This document shows, piece after piece, positions 61,904 through 64,000 of a stretch of DNA of 64,000 nt. The notes under the pieces are model-generated. The model searched no databases. It worked only from the letters and a program-made list of their open reading frames with translations, and was not told the origin of the DNA. The stretch lies in assembly GCA_036850595.1 (NCBI GenBank), contig CM072158.1:9067422-9131421 (forward strand), in the 5' to 3' direction. Every line of letters starts with the position of its first letter. Position 1 is the stretch's first letter. A program made the translations under genes and the position numbers. Source of the stretch: Rhyacichthys aspro. Taxonomy: Eukaryota; Chordata; Actinopteri; Gobiiformes; Rhyacichthyidae.

Positions 61904-62639
61904 GTGAGTAACTTTGGAGTTTTTATCGATACATCTTGTTGTTTTGGATCTTATAAGTGGGCGAGATTAGTTTAAAGTTGATTATTAACATATACAGTGT
62001 AAAAATAGTTTAAGATTGTGTTCAACAGTAGCCGTATCCACACCGCCACGTACTTTTAATTTAGCGAGATTTGAACAGCAGTGGTTGGCGGTGGACTCTT
62101 TATTCCTTTATATTGACGGCAGAGAAAATTGTATTTTTATTCATTTTTCAGATGTAGCCTATCATGGTTTGTGTTTTGTAGTTTGCCAGCTAACACATTA
62201 CGTTAAAGCAGAGAAAACCAAGTCTCTAGTTATTGTACCTTATTACACCTTATTTTATTTTTTATTTAAATAGGTATCTGTTTAGCAAAAATATACATTT
62301 GTTCTAATCAAGCTAAAGGCCACACAATATTACTTTGCTTTACTTTTTTCCTATTTTTGCATTTATATTATAGTTCATTTTAAATCAATAAATTTCCCTT
62401 CTGAAATAATTTAATCAAACGAGTTTTGTTTTGTAGTCTAAAAATACAGCGTGCAAACCCTGCTCTAGCTCTAGTGGCTGTGACATTTTTTTTTTTTTTT
62501 GGCTTTATTATCATCCATTATCATTGTTATTGCCAAAACAATTATAAAAGAACAGAATTAAATCTACATATAGTATTCTCTTGTTTTCTAAAAGTTTGTT
62601 TGCAGCACAGATTTTTCTGCTGTTCCCTATTTTTGCAAG
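61904..62639 (+). other. Proposed intron of the transposon gene
   Basis: It starts GTGAGTAA after TTTCTTG and ends at TTTTTGCAAG with a pyrimidine-rich tract before it. It is very AT-rich, with a 16-base poly(T) near 62489, and holds no open frame related to the element. Confidence 0.4.
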
Positions 62640-63561
62640 CTATAAAACACAGAATTTGGACAAAGTTTAACAATGAATTGGGTCTGTAAAATTTGCAAAT
62701 CTGAAATGCCAAGAAAAGCAGACCTTTTTAAACATTATCAACTTAGACATTGAATATTGTCTGCCTTGTCTTCACTGGGAATGTTACTGCTCTTTTAAAA
62801 CATTGGGGAGTCTGAAAAACCATCTTTCCAGAAGTCATTCTACCCATGAAGTAGTAACAAACCCCATTTTTTCATTTAAATGTCCATGTTGTTCTTTTAG
62901 TACTATGTCCAGTGAGAGAGAGTACTTTGAACACATTGGTCACCATTTAAAAAAACTGGAAACTGTGTCTTGTGTTTTTGAAAATTGTAATTTCAAGACA
63001 AACATTTATGGAACATTTGCTTCTCACAGGAGCCGGAAACACATCCCTCAGACATTGGATGACTTCAAACCTGGACTTTTGCAAAGGTATGGTAATCCTT
63101 TACATGAAAGCAGTAGTTCTGTTGTTGATGAGGATGTATGGGGTGCTATGCTTGAGAATTCAGAAAATGAGGATGTGACAGAACTACATAAAATAATTGA
63201 AGATAACATAGCCCACCTCCTACTTAAACTGGAATGCATATTTAATGTGCCACAAAGATGTATTGACGAGGTCATGGAAGAATTAGACTTCATTGCTTCT
63301 TCAGCTTCAAGTCCCATTTTAAAGGAGATTTTAGAGTCATGTCTTAAAAAACACAATTGTGAAGTTGATGATTCGGTTATCTTAGAGATGGTGACTGATT
63401 TGTGTAATAGTAATCCAATAACATTAGCTCTGCAGAGTGATGGTCCACTTTCCACCTTGTATAAAAGAAAAAAATATTTCAGGGACAATTTTTCGCACTG
63501 CCTGAGACCAAGACCTATTCGAGGCCACAGGGTACCAAGACGAAGGGACCCCGAGTCTTAG
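62640..63561 (+). pseudogene. Frameshifted C2H2 zinc-finger protein gene of a CACTA-like element, truncated
   Basis: From ATG 62673 the first 26 residues form a C2H2 finger (CKIC...HYQLRH: C-x2-C-x12-H-x4-H), then TGA stops the frame. The family continues one frame over from about 62752, consistent with a single inserted base near 62751. That frame holds a second finger (C-x4-C-x12-H-x4-H, around 62770-62838), a CPCC..H..H finger, and a fourth C-x4-C-x12-H-x4-H finger (about 62972-63040). An acidic, helical region follows with LHKIIEDNIAHLLLKLE and VPQRCIDEVMEELDF. Family-like sequence ends with YKRKKYFRDNF at 63492, and the last 23 codons come from an unrelated repeat. The catalytic transposase region is missing. 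The downstream frame alone (from Met 62803) is open for 252 codons, which shows only modest decay. Confidence 0.65.
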
Positions 63562-63776
63562 TCTACCAGTGTGCGCGTAGCCCGTCCATGCTGTTGTTCT
63601 GCTGCAGCGGGGAGTCAAACGAAAGGCGCTGTGCTCAAAAGCAAAACTACTGATTGACCTTAACTCACATTTAGCGAGTGGCCGAGACAGTGACAAGACC
63701 GAGTAAAAATGCGCTCGAGACCGAGACCTTGGGATAGCGGTCTCGAGACCAAGACCATTCTCGAGAACTACAACAC
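63493..63776 (-). mobile_element. Unclassified non-autonomous repeat interrupting the CACTA-like gene
   Basis: Right end on the plus strand is CTCGAGAACTACAACACCAC. Read on the minus strand it gives GTGGTGTTGTAGTTCTCGAG, resembling the TGTTGTAGTACTCGAGACCG ends of common fish repeats. A GAGACCAAGACC + TTCGAG/TCTCGAG block occurs twice in the same direction (63505 and 63746), and GGTCTCGAGACC at 63739-63750 is a 12-bp perfect palindrome. It is CpG-richer than its surroundings. No matching inverted end lies at 63493, so either it is itself truncated or the junction is a deletion. Confidence 0.5.
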
Positions 63777-64000
63777 CACCATTTCATATAACACACACAG
63801 ACACCATTTCATATGAAACACACACACAGACACCATTTCATATAACACACATGCACACACACTATTTCAAATAACACACACAGACACCATTTCATATAAC
63901 ACACACAGACACCGTTTCATATAACACACACACATTATTTCATATAAACCACACACACAGACACCATTTCATATAAAACACACACACAGACACCATTTCA
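63777..64000 (+). repeat. Minisatellite, 25-29-bp unit, runs off the window end
   Basis: About nine imperfect copies of CACCATTTCATATAACACAC + ACAGA. Units vary mainly in the length of the CA stretch and in CACCA/CACTA/CACCG variants. The array starts directly at the end of the CTCGAG repeat and continues past base 64000. Confidence 0.9.

Larger units (their letters stand above)
61478..63492 (+). mobile_element. CACTA/EnSpm-like DNA transposon, 5' part
   Basis: The proposed left end is CACTGAAAAAAATAATTC at 61478, the CACTG-plus-A-run start expected for fish CACTA-type elements. It is followed by a leader with a splice donor (TTG|GTGAGT at 61904), a 736-base AT-rich intron, an acceptor (TGTTCCCTATTTTTGCAAG, ending 62639) and a gene for a C2H2-finger protein. 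From memory, this protein is the N-terminal part of a highly repeated uncharacterised fish protein family whose downstream region resembles Tnp2-type transposases. The family's homology stops abruptly at about 63492, where unrelated repeat sequence begins. No right-hand TIR is present in the window. Classification is moderate confidence, while identity as repeated element coding sequence is stronger. Confidence 0.55.

Noticed and set aside
63777..64000. CRISPR-like array of short repeats
   Set aside because: Units are contiguous and imperfect with no unique spacers, in a eukaryotic genome. It is a minisatellite.

Overview
This window looks like AT-rich, gene-poor nuclear DNA from a ray-finned fish, most likely a percomorph-type teleost. 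The evidence is the repeat content: a 5'-truncated LINE of the L2 type whose end matches an abundant fish 3' tail, a tRNA-derived SINE with the CT-rich body and AATAAAG tail seen in percomorphs, several degraded ends that look like hAT elements, a CACTA/EnSpm-like DNA transposon with C2H2 fingers, and many (CA)n microsatellites. There are no operons, rRNA genes, CRISPR arrays or prokaryotic signals. No functional tRNA gene was found.

Layout. 1-42.4 kb is largely non-coding. It holds the LINE fragment (7.08-7.61 kb), a pair of 52-bp direct repeats (7.74 and 9.04 kb), a diverged 0.4-kb repeat pair (15.9 and 18.0 kb), the SINE (22.5 kb), a LINE tail (23.6 kb) and a T-rich transposon-like block (36.7-37.1 kb). 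Three plus-strand exon-like intervals (20521-20607, 39343-39394, 39980-40076) have compatible splice phases and may be parts of one unrecognised gene. That is weak evidence, because pseudo-exons are common in introns.

The best host-gene signal is at 42.4-43.4 kb: a locally CpG-rich leader followed by a first coding exon (43196-43385, plus strand). It encodes a basic N-terminal extension, a hydrophobic signal-peptide-like stretch and a phase-1 splice donor, the usual start of a secreted or single-pass receptor gene. The rest of that gene was not found, so 43.4-61.5 kb is most simply the start of a long first intron. This stretch carries regulatory-looking clusters: POU octamers, a triple GGATTA, DR1 elements and minus-strand G-quadruplex motifs.

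61.5-64.0 kb is a transposon nest: the 5' part of a CACTA-like element with a frameshifted zinc-finger gene, cut off by a second repeat with palindromic CTCGAG motifs, then a 25-29-bp minisatellite running off the window end. I saw no clearly new biological system. The most useful leads are the near-identical 52-bp duplication, the orphan signal-peptide exon with its possible enhancer-bearing intron, and the disrupted transposon with an internal CTCF-like site.
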